Source: Rhizobium sp. Root1212
GTDB taxonomy: Bacteria > Pseudomonadota > Alphaproteobacteria > Rhizobiales > Rhizobiaceae
Assembly (NCBI RefSeq): GCF_001424985.1
Contig: NZ_LMDA01000028.1
Location: forward strand, 76,568-140,567
Length of the DNA: 64,000 nucleotides
Reading direction: 5' to 3'
The notes below the pieces were generated by a model. It made no database searches. It was not told where the DNA came from and was given only the letters and a program-made list of their open reading frames with translations. Below are positions 7,509 through 16,081 of this stretch, one piece after another. Made by a program: the position numbers and the translations under genes. Every line of letters begins with the position of its first letter. Position 1 is the stretch's first letter.

Positions 7509-10034
7509 ATGCCGTATATCGCCCGCTGGAAGACCTTCGTCGTTTGGCTTGTCGTGCTCCTGAGCATGATCATCGCTTTGCCAAATGTCTTGCCGCAGGG
7601 CACGCTCGATAGGCTCCCGGCCTGGCTGCCGAAGAAGCAGCTGGTCTGGGGGCTCGATCTCGAAGGCGGCTCGCTCATCAGCCTCAAGATGGAACGCGAC
7701 GGTGTGGTTTCCACAGATCTGCGCGCTGTGGTCCGCGAAACGGCCGAACTTCTCCGCAAAGCCGATATCGCCTATTCCGGGCTCGGTGGCACCGGGCAGG
7801 CGGTGGAAGTCAAAATCACCGATCCCGCCCGCATCGATGCGGCCAAGGCTGCCTTGAAACCGATGACCGACCGGCAGGTCGAGGTTCGCGGCAAGAAAAG
7901 TGCGGAACTTTCCCTTGCACAGAATGGCGAGTTGCTTCGCCTCGATATCAGCGATAGCGCCATCGACGCCCATCTTTCCGAAGGCGCCGACAAGGCCGTC
8001 GCCGCGCTGTCGCGCCGGCTTCGGGATCTGGGCGGCACGGAGCCGAACATCCTGCGCCGGGGCGTTGACCGCATTGTCGTCCAGATGCCCGGCCTTTACG
8101 ATCCCGAGCAACTGAAAAGCATCCTCACCCAGGCAGGCGATTTCTCCTATCGTCTGATCGATGTCTCGATGCCGGTCGAGCAGGCCGTCAACGGCAATCC
8201 GCCGGCGGGATCGGAAGTCGTCTATTCCGCCGATGATCCGCCGATCGGCCGGCTTCTGCGCCGCGAGCCGCTCATTTCCTCCGCCGATATCACCGATGCC
8301 GAAACAGGCATCGATGCCGCCACGGGCGAGCCGATCGTCACCATGGCGCTGACACCGGAAGCCGCCGCGCGTTATGATGAGGCCGCGAAGAAGGCCACGG
8401 GCACGACGATGGCCGTGGTGCTCGACGGCCTCGTCGTCGCCACGCCGCTGGTGCGCAACACGTCCACGGACGGCAAGCTGACTCTCGAGGCGGAGATGAG
8501 CCCCGAGGGCGCCGAAGACGTGGCGTTGTTGCTGCGCAGCGGTCCGCTGCCGACGGCGCTGACCGTGCTGGAGGAACGCTCCACCGGCGCAGGGCAGGGC
8601 ACGGAAACGACGCATGCGATGCTGCGCGCCGGCCTGATCGGCGCCGGTTTCGTCGCCATTTTCATGATCGGCTTTTATGGCTTCTTCGGCCTTGTGGCCG
8701 TCGTCGCGGTTATTCTCAACGTCATCATGATCGTTGCCGCCCTGACGGCAAGCGGATTGGCACTGACGCTGCCGGGTGTGGCCGGTATCGTGCTGACCAT
8801 CGGCATGGCCGTCGACAGCAACGTGCTGATCTATGAGCGCATCCGCGAGGAGGCGCGCCACGGCCGCTCGATGGCCGAGGCGATCCAGTACGGCTTTTCG
8901 CGCGCCTTTGCCGCCATCGTCGATGCCAATATCACCACGCTAATCGCCTCGATCATCCTGCTTTATCTCGGCACAGGCTCGGTGCGCGGCTTTGCCGTGA
9001 CGCTGGCGGTCGGTATCGTCACGACACTGTTCACCGCCTTCACCCTGACGCGGGTGATGCTGATGGTCTGGCTGCGCCGCCGCATGCCGACGGAACTGCC
9101 GAGCGGCATCCGCACCGGCGTCTTCGACGGCGCGGCGATCCGCTTCATGGGCATCCGCAACTTTGTCTTTTCACTGACGGCAGCGCTGTCCATCCTGTCG
9201 ATGCTTGCCTTCGGCGCGCTCGGCATCAATCTCGGCATCGATTTCTCCGGTGGCGCGGTGATCGAATTGCGGGCCAAGGAAGGCAATGCCGATATCCAGG
9301 ATATCGACCTGCGCCTCTCCGAACTCAACCTCGGTGTCGTGACCGTCAAGTCTTACGGCTCGCCACGGGATGTCGTCGTGCGCGTCCAGTCGCGCGAAGG
9401 CGGCGAAAATGCCGAGCAGACCTCGGTGCTACTGGTGCGCGGGGAACTGGAGGACAGTTACGATGTCCGCCGCGTCGAAGTCGTCGGCCCCTCGATCTCG
9501 GGCGAACTGACAAGGGCGGCGACCATCGGCATCCTGATCTCGCTTTTGGCGATCATCGTCTATATCTGGGTCCGGTTCGAATGGCAGTTCGCGCTCGGCG
9601 CCATCATCGCCACGCTGCATGACGTGCTGCTCACCATCGGGCTTTTCGTGGTGACGGGCATGGAGTTCAATCTTGCAAGCGTCGCCGCACTTCTCACCAT
9701 CGTCGGCTATTCGCTGAACGACACGGTGGTCGTCTATGACCGCATCCGCGAGAATTTGAAACGCTACCCGCGCATGCCGCTGCCGATCCTGATCGATACG
9801 TCGATCAACCAGACCCTGTCGCGCACGGTGCTGACCGGGGCGACGACGCTGCTTGCGCTTCTGGCGCTCTGCCTTTTCGGCGGCGAGGCGATCCAGGCCT
9901 TCGCCTTCGTCATGCTGTTCGGCATCGCGGTCGCGACCTTCTCGTCGATCTATGTCGCCGGCCCTGTGCTCATCCTGTTCAAGCTTCGCCACGGCGCCCC
10001 TTCTGCTGGACAGACGGCTGCAAAAGGGGCATGA
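7509..10034 (+). CDS. secDF: Fused protein translocase subunit SecDF
   Basis: Proton-driven membrane protein that pulls exported proteins across the inner membrane. SecD and SecF are fused in one chain of about 841 residues. The SecD part has GLDLEGGSLISLKME near the N-terminus, a periplasmic domain and the GMAVDSNVLIYERIREE helix. The SecF part begins near residue 545 and has GIDFSGGAVIEL and the matching SLNDTVVVYDRIREN segment. Twelve membrane helices are expected. I chose the ATG at 7509 over the adjoining TTG at 7506. It is followed by the Mth938-like gene after 6 bases. Confidence 0.96.
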   Translation: MPYIARWKTFVVWLVVLLSMIIALPNVLPQGTLDRLPAWLPKKQLVWGLDLEGGSLISLKMERDGVVSTDLRAVVRETAELLRKADIAYSGLGGTGQAVEVKITDPARIDAAKAALKPMTDRQVEVRGKKSAELSLAQNGELLRLDISDSAIDAHLSEGADKAVAALSRRLRDLGGTEPNILRRGVDRIVVQMPGLYDPEQLKSILTQAGDFSYRLIDVSMPVEQAVNGNPPAGSEVVYSADDPPIGRLLRREPLISSADITDAETGIDAATGEPIVTMALTPEAAARYDEAAKKATGTTMAVVLDGLVVATPLVRNTSTDGKLTLEAEMSPEGAEDVALLLRSGPLPTALTVLEERSTGAGQGTETTHAMLRAGLIGAGFVAIFMIGFYGFFGLVAVVAVILNVIMIVAALTASGLALTLPGVAGIVLTIGMAVDSNVLIYERIREEARHGRSMAEAIQYGFSRAFAAIVDANITTLIASIILLYLGTGSVRGFAVTLAVGIVTTLFTAFTLTRVMLMVWLRRRMPTELPSGIRTGVFDGAAIRFMGIRNFVFSLTAALSILSMLAFGALGINLGIDFSGGAVIELRAKEGNADIQDIDLRLSELNLGVVTVKSYGSPRDVVVRVQSREGGENAEQTSVLLVRGELEDSYDVRRVEVVGPSISGELTRAATIGILISLLAIIVYIWVRFEWQFALGAIIATLHDVLLTIGLFVVTGMEFNLASVAALLTIVGYSLNDTVVVYDRIRENLKRYPRMPLPILIDTSINQTLSRTVLTGATTLLALLALCLFGGEAIQAFAFVMLFGIAVATFSSIYVAGPVLILFKLRHGAPSAGQTAAKGA

Positions 10035-10040
10035 GGGCGC

Positions 10041-10427
10041 ATGCGCAGACCCCTTGAAATCCGAAAGGCCCATTTTCCGGGCCGGGCTCCGATCGACACC
10101 TATGGCAATGGCGGTTTCCGTTTTGCCGAGATGTCGCATCGCGGTTCCCTTCTTTTGCTGCCCTCCGGCATCTATGGCTGGGACGTGGTGGAAGGCGATC
10201 CGCTGACGCCGGAGGCTTTCGAGCGGGTCTTTCTGGAAGCGGCCGACATCGAGGTGATGCTGGTCGGAACGGGCAAGGAGATCCGCCCGTTGCCGGCTGC
10301 CTTGAAGGCGATGTTCCGCGAACACAAGATCGCCTCCGATCCGATGAGCACGGGAGCTGCCGTGCGCACCTACAATATCATGCTCGGCGAATCCCGCGCC
10401 GTCGCCGCTGCCCTCATCGTCGTGTGA
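10041..10427 (+). CDS. Mth938-like domain protein (NDUFAF3-related)
   Basis: A 128-residue soluble protein of the Mth938/DUF498 family. Features seen: FPGRAPIDTYGNGGFRF near the N-terminus, GSLLLLPSGIYGWDV, and LVGTGKEIRPLPAALKAMF. The mitochondrial member NDUFAF3 is a complex I assembly factor; the bacterial role is not established. It lies 6 bases after secDF and 1 base before the phytoene-synthase-like gene, so the three probably form one transcript. Confidence 0.88.
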   Translation: MRRPLEIRKAHFPGRAPIDTYGNGGFRFAEMSHRGSLLLLPSGIYGWDVVEGDPLTPEAFERVFLEAADIEVMLVGTGKEIRPLPAALKAMFREHKIASDPMSTGAAVRTYNIMLGESRAVAAALIVV

Positions 10428-10428
10428 C

Positions 10429-11274
10429 ATGACCGATCCTTACGCCCAAAGCCTCGCCGCCCTGCGCGACAGCGATCGCGACCGTTATCTGGCCTGCCTT
10501 CTCTCCCCGGAAGACAAGCGCGGCGTGCTTTCGGCGCTCTATGCCTTCTATGCGGAAATCGCCCGTGTGCGCGACAGCGTGCGGGAGGCTCTGCCCGGCG
10601 AAATCCGCCTGCAATGGTGGCGCGATCTTCTGGATGGCGCGGCCGCCGGCAACAGCGAAGCCCATCCGCTGGCCGCCGCTCTTGTAAAGGCGATCCACGC
10701 CTATTCACTGCCGATTGGCGTGCTGCACGACATGATCGATGCGCGCATTTTCGATCTCTACGACGACCCGATGGAAAGCCGTGCTTCGCTGGAAGGCTAT
10801 GCCGGCGAAACCGCGTCGGCGCTGATCCAGCTTGCCTGCCTGATTCTCGATCCGCGGGCGGCCGCGGCCTCTGCCGAAGCTGCAGGTCACGCCGGCGTGG
10901 CGCAAACCATTGCCGGCGTGCTGCTGTTGCAGCCGATCCACCGCCGCCGCGGGCAGGTCTATCTGCCGGCGGAACTGCTGACAGCAACCGGGCTCGACCG
11001 GGAATCGTTTCTCGCCGGCGACGACAAGGACGGCATCAGCCGCGCCATCCGCGCCTTTGCCGGCCTCGGCCGCGATCATCTCGCCAAGGCGCGGGCGGCT
11101 GGGGGCGCGATCTCGCGCGAAAACAGGGCGGCTTTCCTGACGGTCGCCATGGTCGAGCCGGTTCTTGACCGCGCCGAAAGGGCCGGCGCCGATCTTTTCG
11201 AGCACTCGATCCAGCCTGCGCAATGGCGCCGGCAATGGTGGATGTGGCGGGCGCTGCGCGCCGGCCGCTGGTAA
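10429..11274 (+). CDS. Squalene/phytoene synthase-like protein (NDUFAF6-related)
   Basis: A 281-residue protein with the all-helical squalene/phytoene synthase fold. YAFYAEIARVRDSV stands where active enzymes carry the first Asp-rich DxxxD motif, and YAGETASALIQLACL where they carry the second conserved block; the metal-binding aspartates look largely missing. LRLQWWRDLLDG-type sequence follows the first block. This pattern fits the NDUFAF6-type branch, linked in mitochondria to complex I assembly, better than a carotenoid enzyme. No other carotenoid genes are nearby. Overlapping start context (GTGACATG) with the previous gene supports co-translation. Confidence 0.8.
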   Translation: MTDPYAQSLAALRDSDRDRYLACLLSPEDKRGVLSALYAFYAEIARVRDSVREALPGEIRLQWWRDLLDGAAAGNSEAHPLAAALVKAIHAYSLPIGVLHDMIDARIFDLYDDPMESRASLEGYAGETASALIQLACLILDPRAAAASAEAAGHAGVAQTIAGVLLLQPIHRRRGQVYLPAELLTATGLDRESFLAGDDKDGISRAIRAFAGLGRDHLAKARAAGGAISRENRAAFLTVAMVEPVLDRAERAGADLFEHSIQPAQWRRQWWMWRALRAGRW

Positions 11275-11363
11275 AGCCCGCAGGGCACATTCGCACAAGC
11301 TTCGGCCGTTAAGGTCCAGCCAACATTGCTGCTTCCGCAACAGGCGGAGGCTGGAGGCATTTT

Positions 11364-11801
11364 ATGACCTGGATCATCGTTATCGTCTGCGTCGTGCTCG
11401 CGGGGCTGTTCTATATCAGGATGAAGGCGCGCGCCGAGGAAGACCGGCTTTTGCCGGATGCCGGACAGGCGATCCTCGATTTCGGGCGGGCGTTTCCGGA
11501 GGAAGCGATCCGCGCCATCCACTCGACCAGGGATGACAAGGCCTATTTCGTGCGCCTGCACGATGGCAAAGCCGGCTTCATGGCTTCGCACGGCACGCAT
11601 TTGGTCTGCCACCTGATCGAGCCCGGCCGGGTGCAGGTGACCATGACCGACAGCGGGCAGGGGCTGGCGGTGCATTTTCTGGATTTCCCGCATCTCGACG
11701 GGCGTTATGAGTTCCGCGGCGCGGATATCGCCGCGGAAGTGTCGCTGTGGCTGCTCGGCAGCTTCCAGCCTCGCTCGGAATTCACGACGCCGGAAGCCTG
11801 A
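11364..11801 (+). CDS. Membrane-anchored hypothetical protein, 145 aa
   Basis: The N-terminus (residues 2-19, TWIIVIVCVVLAGLFYI) is one membrane anchor; the rest is soluble. DAGQAILDFGRAFPEEAIRAI and a Gly/His-containing centre follow. I do not recognise the family. The ATG is preceded by GGAGGCTGGAGG (11346-11357), a strong ribosome site. It ends 1 base before the convergent trmFO stop, with no obvious terminator between them. Confidence 0.75.
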   Translation: MTWIIVIVCVVLAGLFYIRMKARAEEDRLLPDAGQAILDFGRAFPEEAIRAIHSTRDDKAYFVRLHDGKAGFMASHGTHLVCHLIEPGRVQVTMTDSGQGLAVHFLDFPHLDGRYEFRGADIAAEVSLWLLGSFQPRSEFTTPEA

Positions 11802-11802
11802 A

Positions 11803-13221
11803 TCAGCCTGTGGTCGCAGCAAGCCAGGCGGCGCAGTCTTCCAGCGCGCGCAAGGCCGTCATCTGCTTCTTGACGATGGCCTTTTCCTTGCCGCGGAAGC
11901 GCTTGACGCCTTCCGGCTTGGTGATTGCGCCCGGTTCCAGCGGCGGAAACAGGCCGAAATTGACGTTCATCGGCTGGAACGAGCGCTTGCCCGGCTCATC
12001 GTCGGAAACGATGTGGCCACCGGTAATGTGGTTCAGAAGCGCGCCAAAAGCCGTGGTGACCGGCGGCGGCACGAGCATCTCGCCCTTGCGCTCGGCGGCG
12101 GCGAAGCGGCCGGCCAGGAGGCCGATCGCAGCGCTTTCCACATAACCTTCGCAGCCGGTGATCTGGCCGGCGAAACGCAGGCCCGGCCGCGATTTCAGCG
12201 TCAGCGTGCTGTCGAGCAGGGTCGGAGAGTTGATGTAGGTGTTGCGGTGCAGGCCACCGAGACGGGCGAACTCTGCATTCTGCAGGCCCGGAATCATGCG
12301 GAAGACTCCGGCCTGCGCGCCGTATTTCAGCTTCGTCTGGAAACCGACCATGTTGTAGAGCGTGCCGAGCGCATTGTCCTGGCGCAGCTGCACGACAGCG
12401 TAAGCCTTGACGGACGGATTATGGGCGTTGGTGAGCCCCATCGGCTTCATGGGCCCATGGCGCAGGGTTTCGCGACCGCGTTCGGCCATGACCTCGATCG
12501 GCAGGCAGCCATCGAAATAGGGCGTGCCTTCCCATTCCTTGAAGCCGGTCTTGTCGCCGGAGATCAGCGCATCGACGAAGGCATTGTACTGGGCCTCGTC
12601 CATCGGGCAGTTGATGTAGTCCTTGCCCGTGCCGCCCGGCCCGACCTTGTCGTAGCGCGACTGAAACCAGCAGATGTCCATGTCGATGCTTTCGGTATGG
12701 ACGATCGGCGCGATGGCATCGAAGAAGGCGAGCGCATCGGCGCCGGTTTCGCTCTGGATCGCTTCGGCGAGCGACGGCGCGGTCAGCGGGCCTGTCGCGA
12801 TGACCGTCAGGCCCCATTCCTTCGGCGGCAGGCCGGAAACCTCTTCGCGCACCACCGAGATCAGCGGATGCTCCGAAATCGCCTTGGTGACCGCGTCGGA
12901 GAAACCGTCGCGGTCGACGGCAAGCGCGCCGCCGGCCGGCACCTGATTGGCGTCGGCACAGGCCATGATCAGCGAACCGGCGAGCCGCATTTCCGCGTGG
13001 AGGACGCCGACCGCATTGCTGGTCGCATCGTCGGAGCGGAAGGAGTTCGAACAGACCAGTTCGGCAAGACCGTCCGTCTTGTGGGCATCTGTACCGCGAA
13101 CGCCGCGCATTTCATGCAGGATGACGGGAATGCCGGCCTTGGCGATCTGCCAGGCGGCTTCGGACCCGGCAAGGCCGCCGCCGACGATATGGATGGGGGA
13201 GAAAGAGGATGTATCTGTCAT
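11803..13221 (-). CDS. trmFO: tRNA (uracil-5-)-methyltransferase TrmFO
   Basis: Folate- and FAD-dependent enzyme that makes m5U54 in tRNA, using methylene-THF instead of SAM. The 472-residue product has the FAD-binding [17 protein letters not shown] loop near the N-terminus, then [19 protein letters not shown] and [11 protein letters not shown], which are family signatures. The C-terminal NAD(P)-binding half has [20 protein letters not shown]. Length is as expected (formerly gid). It is monocistronic on the minus strand. Confidence 0.96.
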   Translation of the reverse strand: MTDTSSFSPIHIVGGGLAGSEAAWQIAKAGIPVILHEMRGVRGTDAHKTDGLAELVCSNSFRSDDATSNAVGVLHAEMRLAGSLIMACADANQVPAGGALAVDRDGFSDAVTKAISEHPLISVVREEVSGLPPKEWGLTVIATGPLTAPSLAEAIQSETGADALAFFDAIAPIVHTESIDMDICWFQSRYDKVGPGGTGKDYINCPMDEAQYNAFVDALISGDKTGFKEWEGTPYFDGCLPIEVMAERGRETLRHGPMKPMGLTNAHNPSVKAYAVVQLRQDNALGTLYNMVGFQTKLKYGAQAGVFRMIPGLQNAEFARLGGLHRNTYINSPTLLDSTLTLKSRPGLRFAGQITGCEGYVESAAIGLLAGRFAAAERKGEMLVPPPVTTAFGALLNHITGGHIVSDDEPGKRSFQPMNVNFGLFPPLEPGAITKPEGVKRFRGKEKAIVKKQMTALRALEDCAAWLAATTG

Positions 13222-13295
13222 CAGGCGTTCTTACTGCACAATCGCCGAAACCGGAAAGGGTTTGACGGCCAAAGCCGGTGGAGAGTGCACAAACG

Positions 13296-13323
13296 AAAAC
13301 GGCACCGCTTGCGGTGCCGTTTT
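13296..13323 (-). terminator. Intrinsic terminator after DUF1127 gene
   Basis: A 13-base perfect stem (13296-13308 with 13311-13323) and T-rich flanks, immediately downstream (minus strand) of the DUF1127 gene at 13350-13493 and upstream of trmFO. Confidence 0.8.
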
Positions 13324-13349
13324 GGGATATTTCAAAGGCTCGGGTCCGA

Positions 13350-13493
13350 TTAACGGAAGGAGCGCGATGCAATGCTGCGGATGTCGAAACGGGTGATGCC
13401 GATGTCGGACAGGGCATGGTTCGACAGATTGCCGAGTTCGGCAACGGTGCGGCGGTAGTTCATCCAGTTCTTGGCCATACGGATCGGGTTCAT
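13350..13493 (-). CDS. DUF1127 small Arg-rich protein (copy 1, 47 aa)
   Basis: A 47-residue basic protein with the DUF1127 core LGNLSNHALSDIGITRFDI, starting MNPIRMAKNWMNYRRT. The open frame continues upstream but loses similarity, and the ATG at 13493 has AAGGAAAAA upstream, so I chose the short form. Studied DUF1127 proteins (CcaF1 of Rhodobacter, short ones in Agrobacterium) bind RNA or affect RNA turnover and metabolism. The gene has its own terminator. The 464-base gap to copy 2 holds a CtrA-like box and the copy 2 terminator but no other gene that I can support. Confidence 0.9.
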   Translation of the reverse strand: MNPIRMAKNWMNYRRTVAELGNLSNHALSDIGITRFDIRSIASRSFR

Positions 13494-13672
13494 GATCTTT
13501 TCCTTCAGGTAATGTGCTGAGCGCGACGACCTCGTCCGCTGCTTGATTGAGATTGTTATACACCCGTGTAAGAGGATGTTGCAGTGCAAAGAAACGGCAC
13601 CTGCTATGCATTTGTGCAAGCGTTGCCGCTTTGGAGTGCAGATTTTCCAGATGCCGAGAAAATCGCCATGGA

Positions 13673-13688
13673 TTAACCGTTGGTTAAA
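13673..13688. promoter_or_regulatory. CtrA-type box, TTAA-N7-TTAA
   Basis: TTAA at 13673-13676 and 13684-13687 separated by exactly 7 bases, 180 bases upstream of the copy 1 DUF1127 start on the minus strand. The consensus final C is A here. Binding is inferred. Confidence 0.35.
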
Positions 13689-13866
13689 GGCGATTAAATC
13701 GCTGTTTTCATGCTGCTATTTTGGAGGGGCTCGCAACGATCGGAGGGCGGGCCTATTCAAGGCGAATTGCGCGCCGAAATGCCGGTTTGGAGCGTTCGCA
13801 ATCGCAGCATTATCGCCGTCGAAAAAATGCTGGGGGGCATTGAATTGCAAGAGGCTGAAAAAACAA

Positions 13867-13899
13867 AAACGCCCGCCGGATGATCTCCGGAGGGCGTTT
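13867..13899 (-). terminator. Intrinsic terminator after second DUF1127 gene
   Basis: Hairpin formed by an AAACGCCC / GGGCGTTT outer stem and a CCGGA / TCCGG inner stem; read on the minus strand it is followed by a T-rich run. It lies 59 bases past the stop of the DUF1127 gene at 13958-14101. Confidence 0.75.
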
Positions 13900-13957
13900 G
13901 CGGAGCGTCGGCGTCAGCCGGCGCGGCAGTGCTGTTCAGGCTACTTGGTAGCCTGAC

Positions 13958-14101
13958 TTACTTGGTAGCCTGGCGGGCAACGAACGGGATGTCGCTGCGG
14001 CCGATGCCGAGGTCGCTGAGTTCGCGGTCGCTCATGCGGCCGAGTTCGTTGACGGTCTGACGATACTTGCGCCAGTTATTGAAAGAGCGGGTGATGTTCA
14101 T
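13958..14101 (-). CDS. DUF1127 small Arg-rich protein (copy 2, 47 aa)
   Basis: Too short for common ORF cut-offs. It reads MNITRSFNNWRKYRQT, then LGRMSDRELSDLGIGRSDI, the DUF1127 core, and ends ARQATK. The start at 14101 has AAAGGAAAC upstream on the minus strand. It is the first protein gene downstream of the two anti-Shine-Dalgarno hairpin RNAs at 14261-14655, all in the same orientation. A 14-base direct repeat (13942-13955 and 13959-13972) covers its last codons and the bases beyond the stop. Confidence 0.9.
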   Translation of the reverse strand: MNITRSFNNWRKYRQTVNELGRMSDRELSDLGIGRSDIPFVARQATK

Positions 14102-14260
14102 GATCGTTTCCTTTCAGAATGGTTTTGATCGGCGGCGCCGTTTGCGCCGGTCTCGATTTCATGAGTGGAATATAGCTGTTCGCCTGGTCGATTTGCAGAG
14201 CCAATGCTGCATCGCACCCATGCGCGGGATGCATTCCTTTCCGCCCGAAAGTCTGCCGTG

Positions 14261-14385
14261 AAAACGACAATGCCCGCCGGGGGAGGAGGTCCGGCGGGCA
14301 TTGTCTGTCTCGATCGGCAACCGGGAGGAGGAGGATGTCGCCGATCCTTCGGGGTGCGCTGGGAGGAGGAGTGCGCTGCCCCGAT
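14261..14385 (-). ncRNA. Cuckoo/CcsR-type small RNA with three CCUCCUCCC loops (unit 1)
   Basis: Read on the minus strand, three hairpins follow one another: 14382-14351 (GCGC/GGGG stem), 14346-14312 (10-bp stem, one mismatch) and 14304-14267 (perfect 14-bp stem). Each loop displays CUCCUCCC, complementary to a Shine-Dalgarno sequence. The third hairpin is followed by CGTTTT and should terminate the RNA. CUCCUCCC loop RNAs (the 'cuckoo' family, CcsR of Rhodobacter, alpha-r14-like of Sinorhizobium) are known next to DUF1127 genes, as here. No promoter was assigned with confidence. Confidence 0.78.
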
Positions 14386-14530
14386 GTATGATTAGTCATA
14401 TAAATATGGCATCCGCATTGTGGTAGAGCCGATATGGAATGGCACCTATGCCAAAGCCGCATGGCTCACGGGGAAGTGTCGGGATGATTCGATAAAAAAC
14501 CGTTGAAATAACTTAGAAATTCCGCCCGGA

Positions 14531-14655
14531 AAAATAACGCCCGCTGGGGGAGGAGATCCAGCGGGCGTCATTTGAAACGACGGGCAACTTGGGAGGAGAA
14601 GACTTGCCCGTCTCGATCGGAGCGGCGCTGGGAGGAGGAGGGCGCTTGCTCCGAA
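14531..14655 (-). ncRNA. Cuckoo/CcsR-type small RNA with three CCUCCUCCC loops (unit 2)
   Basis: Same three-hairpin plan as unit 1, 145 bases away: 14652-14619, 14611-14580 (8-bp stem) and a terminator hairpin 14568-14537 (11-bp perfect stem) followed on the minus strand by TATTTTT. All three loops carry CUCCUCCC or UCUCCUCCC. The stems differ in sequence from unit 1 while the loops are conserved, which points to selection on the loops. CCTATCTAT at 14756-14764 (minus strand) resembles an RpoH-type -10 but the -35 is poor. The rest of 14656-14967 holds no gene that I see. Confidence 0.78.
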
Positions 14656-14967
14656 TGTCTTGCCGCGGCCCTTGCGGGCTCGCCGACCTTCTTCCCGTCA
14701 TGGGTAACGGCTGGTCTGTGCCGTGGAGCCTGCTGTCTTAAGCGCCGCTTCCATATTCTATAGATAGGAACGGCTGATCGATTTGTGCAGTGCGGCATTT
14801 TCACGGGAGCCATGCGTCAGGTGCATGCGTTGCTGGCAAAGTCCCTGATTGCTACGATAGCGGTGAAAGTTTCATGAAAAGTTAACGACGATACCCCGGT
14901 GGCCTGCTCTAGGAATGAATTCTGCCTGTGATATGTGTTTGCCGATAGCGGACTACAAGGAGTGGAC

Positions 14968-16077
14968 ATGTACCGGGCGCGGATAGAGAGGGATTTCAAT
15001 CTCTGGGTCGAGAAGGGCTTGCTCGATCGCGCCGCCGCCGGCGCCATGCTCGCCGAATATGACGCCCGCCCGTCGAGCTTCAGCGCCGGCCGGGTACTGA
15101 TGGTGCTGGCCGGCGTGCTGCTGGCCGCAGCCGTGCTGCTGCTGGTCGCGGCGAACTGGGAGGCAATTCCCCGTGTGGCCCGCGTCGTCGGTATTATCGG
15201 CCTCCTCTGGGCGGCCTATCTCGGGGCGGCTTTCAGCTTGAGCCGCGGTGCGGTGGCGATCGGCACAGCGCTTCTGGTGCTTGCGACCATGGCCTTCGGC
15301 GGCGCCATCGCGCTTGTCGGGCAGATGTATCATCTCTCCGGTGATTCCGCCGATGCGCTGATCGTCTGGTTCCTGGTCGCCTGTGCCGCAACGGTTCTGT
15401 TTCGCTCCGGGGCTCTTGCCGTGCTCTGCGGCGCGCTCGGCTGGTGGATATTCATCGATCTCGTCTTTGAGAGCGACGCCAGCCTCGAAGGCAACGGCTA
15501 TATCTTCCTCGTGCCGGTGCTGGTGCTCATCATCGTGGCGCTGGTGCGCTATACGGGCGCCGGCATTGCCCGGCACCTTGCCTATCTGCTGATGCTTGGC
15601 TGGCTGGGCTGGCTTTACACGGAAGCGCCGGAAGCCTGGCTGGCGGCAACCTATTTCGGCATCGGCCTCGTCGCCTTCCTTCTAGCCGTGCTGCCGTTTT
15701 CGCCCCTGCGGCGGATGGCGGACGAAGCGGGTGCGGCGCCTGCCTTCTACAGCTTCGCGCTGGCGCTCCTCGGCCTCATCGCGCTGCATATGGAGATGGA
15801 GTATCTTTGGCAGGACGTGGTGATCGGCGCGACGGCGCTGGCGGTGTCGCTGGCCGGTATCGGGCTTGCCGGGCGGCTGAACGGCGCCGTGCGCTTTCTC
15901 GGTTATGCGGCCTTTGCCGGCGAGCTGCTGTTCCTGTCGTCGGAGACGATCGGCAGCATTCTCGGCACCTCCGGTTTCTTCCTGATTTCCGGCGTCGTCG
16001 TGGCAGCCATCGCCTATGCGGTGATCCGCATCGAAAGGCGGCTTGCCGCCCGGCCCGCAACCGGCACGGAGGCGTGA
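14968..16077 (+). CDS. DUF2157 domain polytopic membrane protein
   Basis: A 369-residue protein with a soluble N-terminal part (RIERDFNLWVEKGLLDRAAAGAML, the DUF2157 signature) and about twelve hydrophobic segments. I moved the start from an upstream TTG to the ATG at 14968, which has AAGGAG at 14957-14962. Function of the family is unknown. The next gene, with a GDYxxLxY domain, begins 4 bases after the stop; the two families are regularly paired, so they probably act together in the membrane. Confidence 0.85.
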   Translation: MYRARIERDFNLWVEKGLLDRAAAGAMLAEYDARPSSFSAGRVLMVLAGVLLAAAVLLLVAANWEAIPRVARVVGIIGLLWAAYLGAAFSLSRGAVAIGTALLVLATMAFGGAIALVGQMYHLSGDSADALIVWFLVACAATVLFRSGALAVLCGALGWWIFIDLVFESDASLEGNGYIFLVPVLVLIIVALVRYTGAGIARHLAYLLMLGWLGWLYTEAPEAWLAATYFGIGLVAFLLAVLPFSPLRRMADEAGAAPAFYSFALALLGLIALHMEMEYLWQDVVIGATALAVSLAGIGLAGRLNGAVRFLGYAAFAGELLFLSSETIGSILGTSGFFLISGVVVAAIAYAVIRIERRLAARPATGTEA

Positions 16078-16081
16078 AGCC

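Noticed and set aside
7113..8861. 582-codon minus-strand frame opposite yajC and secDF
   Set aside because: His/Arg/Gln-rich shadow of two well-identified genes.
11707..13353. 548-codon plus-strand frame over trmFO
   Set aside because: Antisense to a secure gene; no family features.
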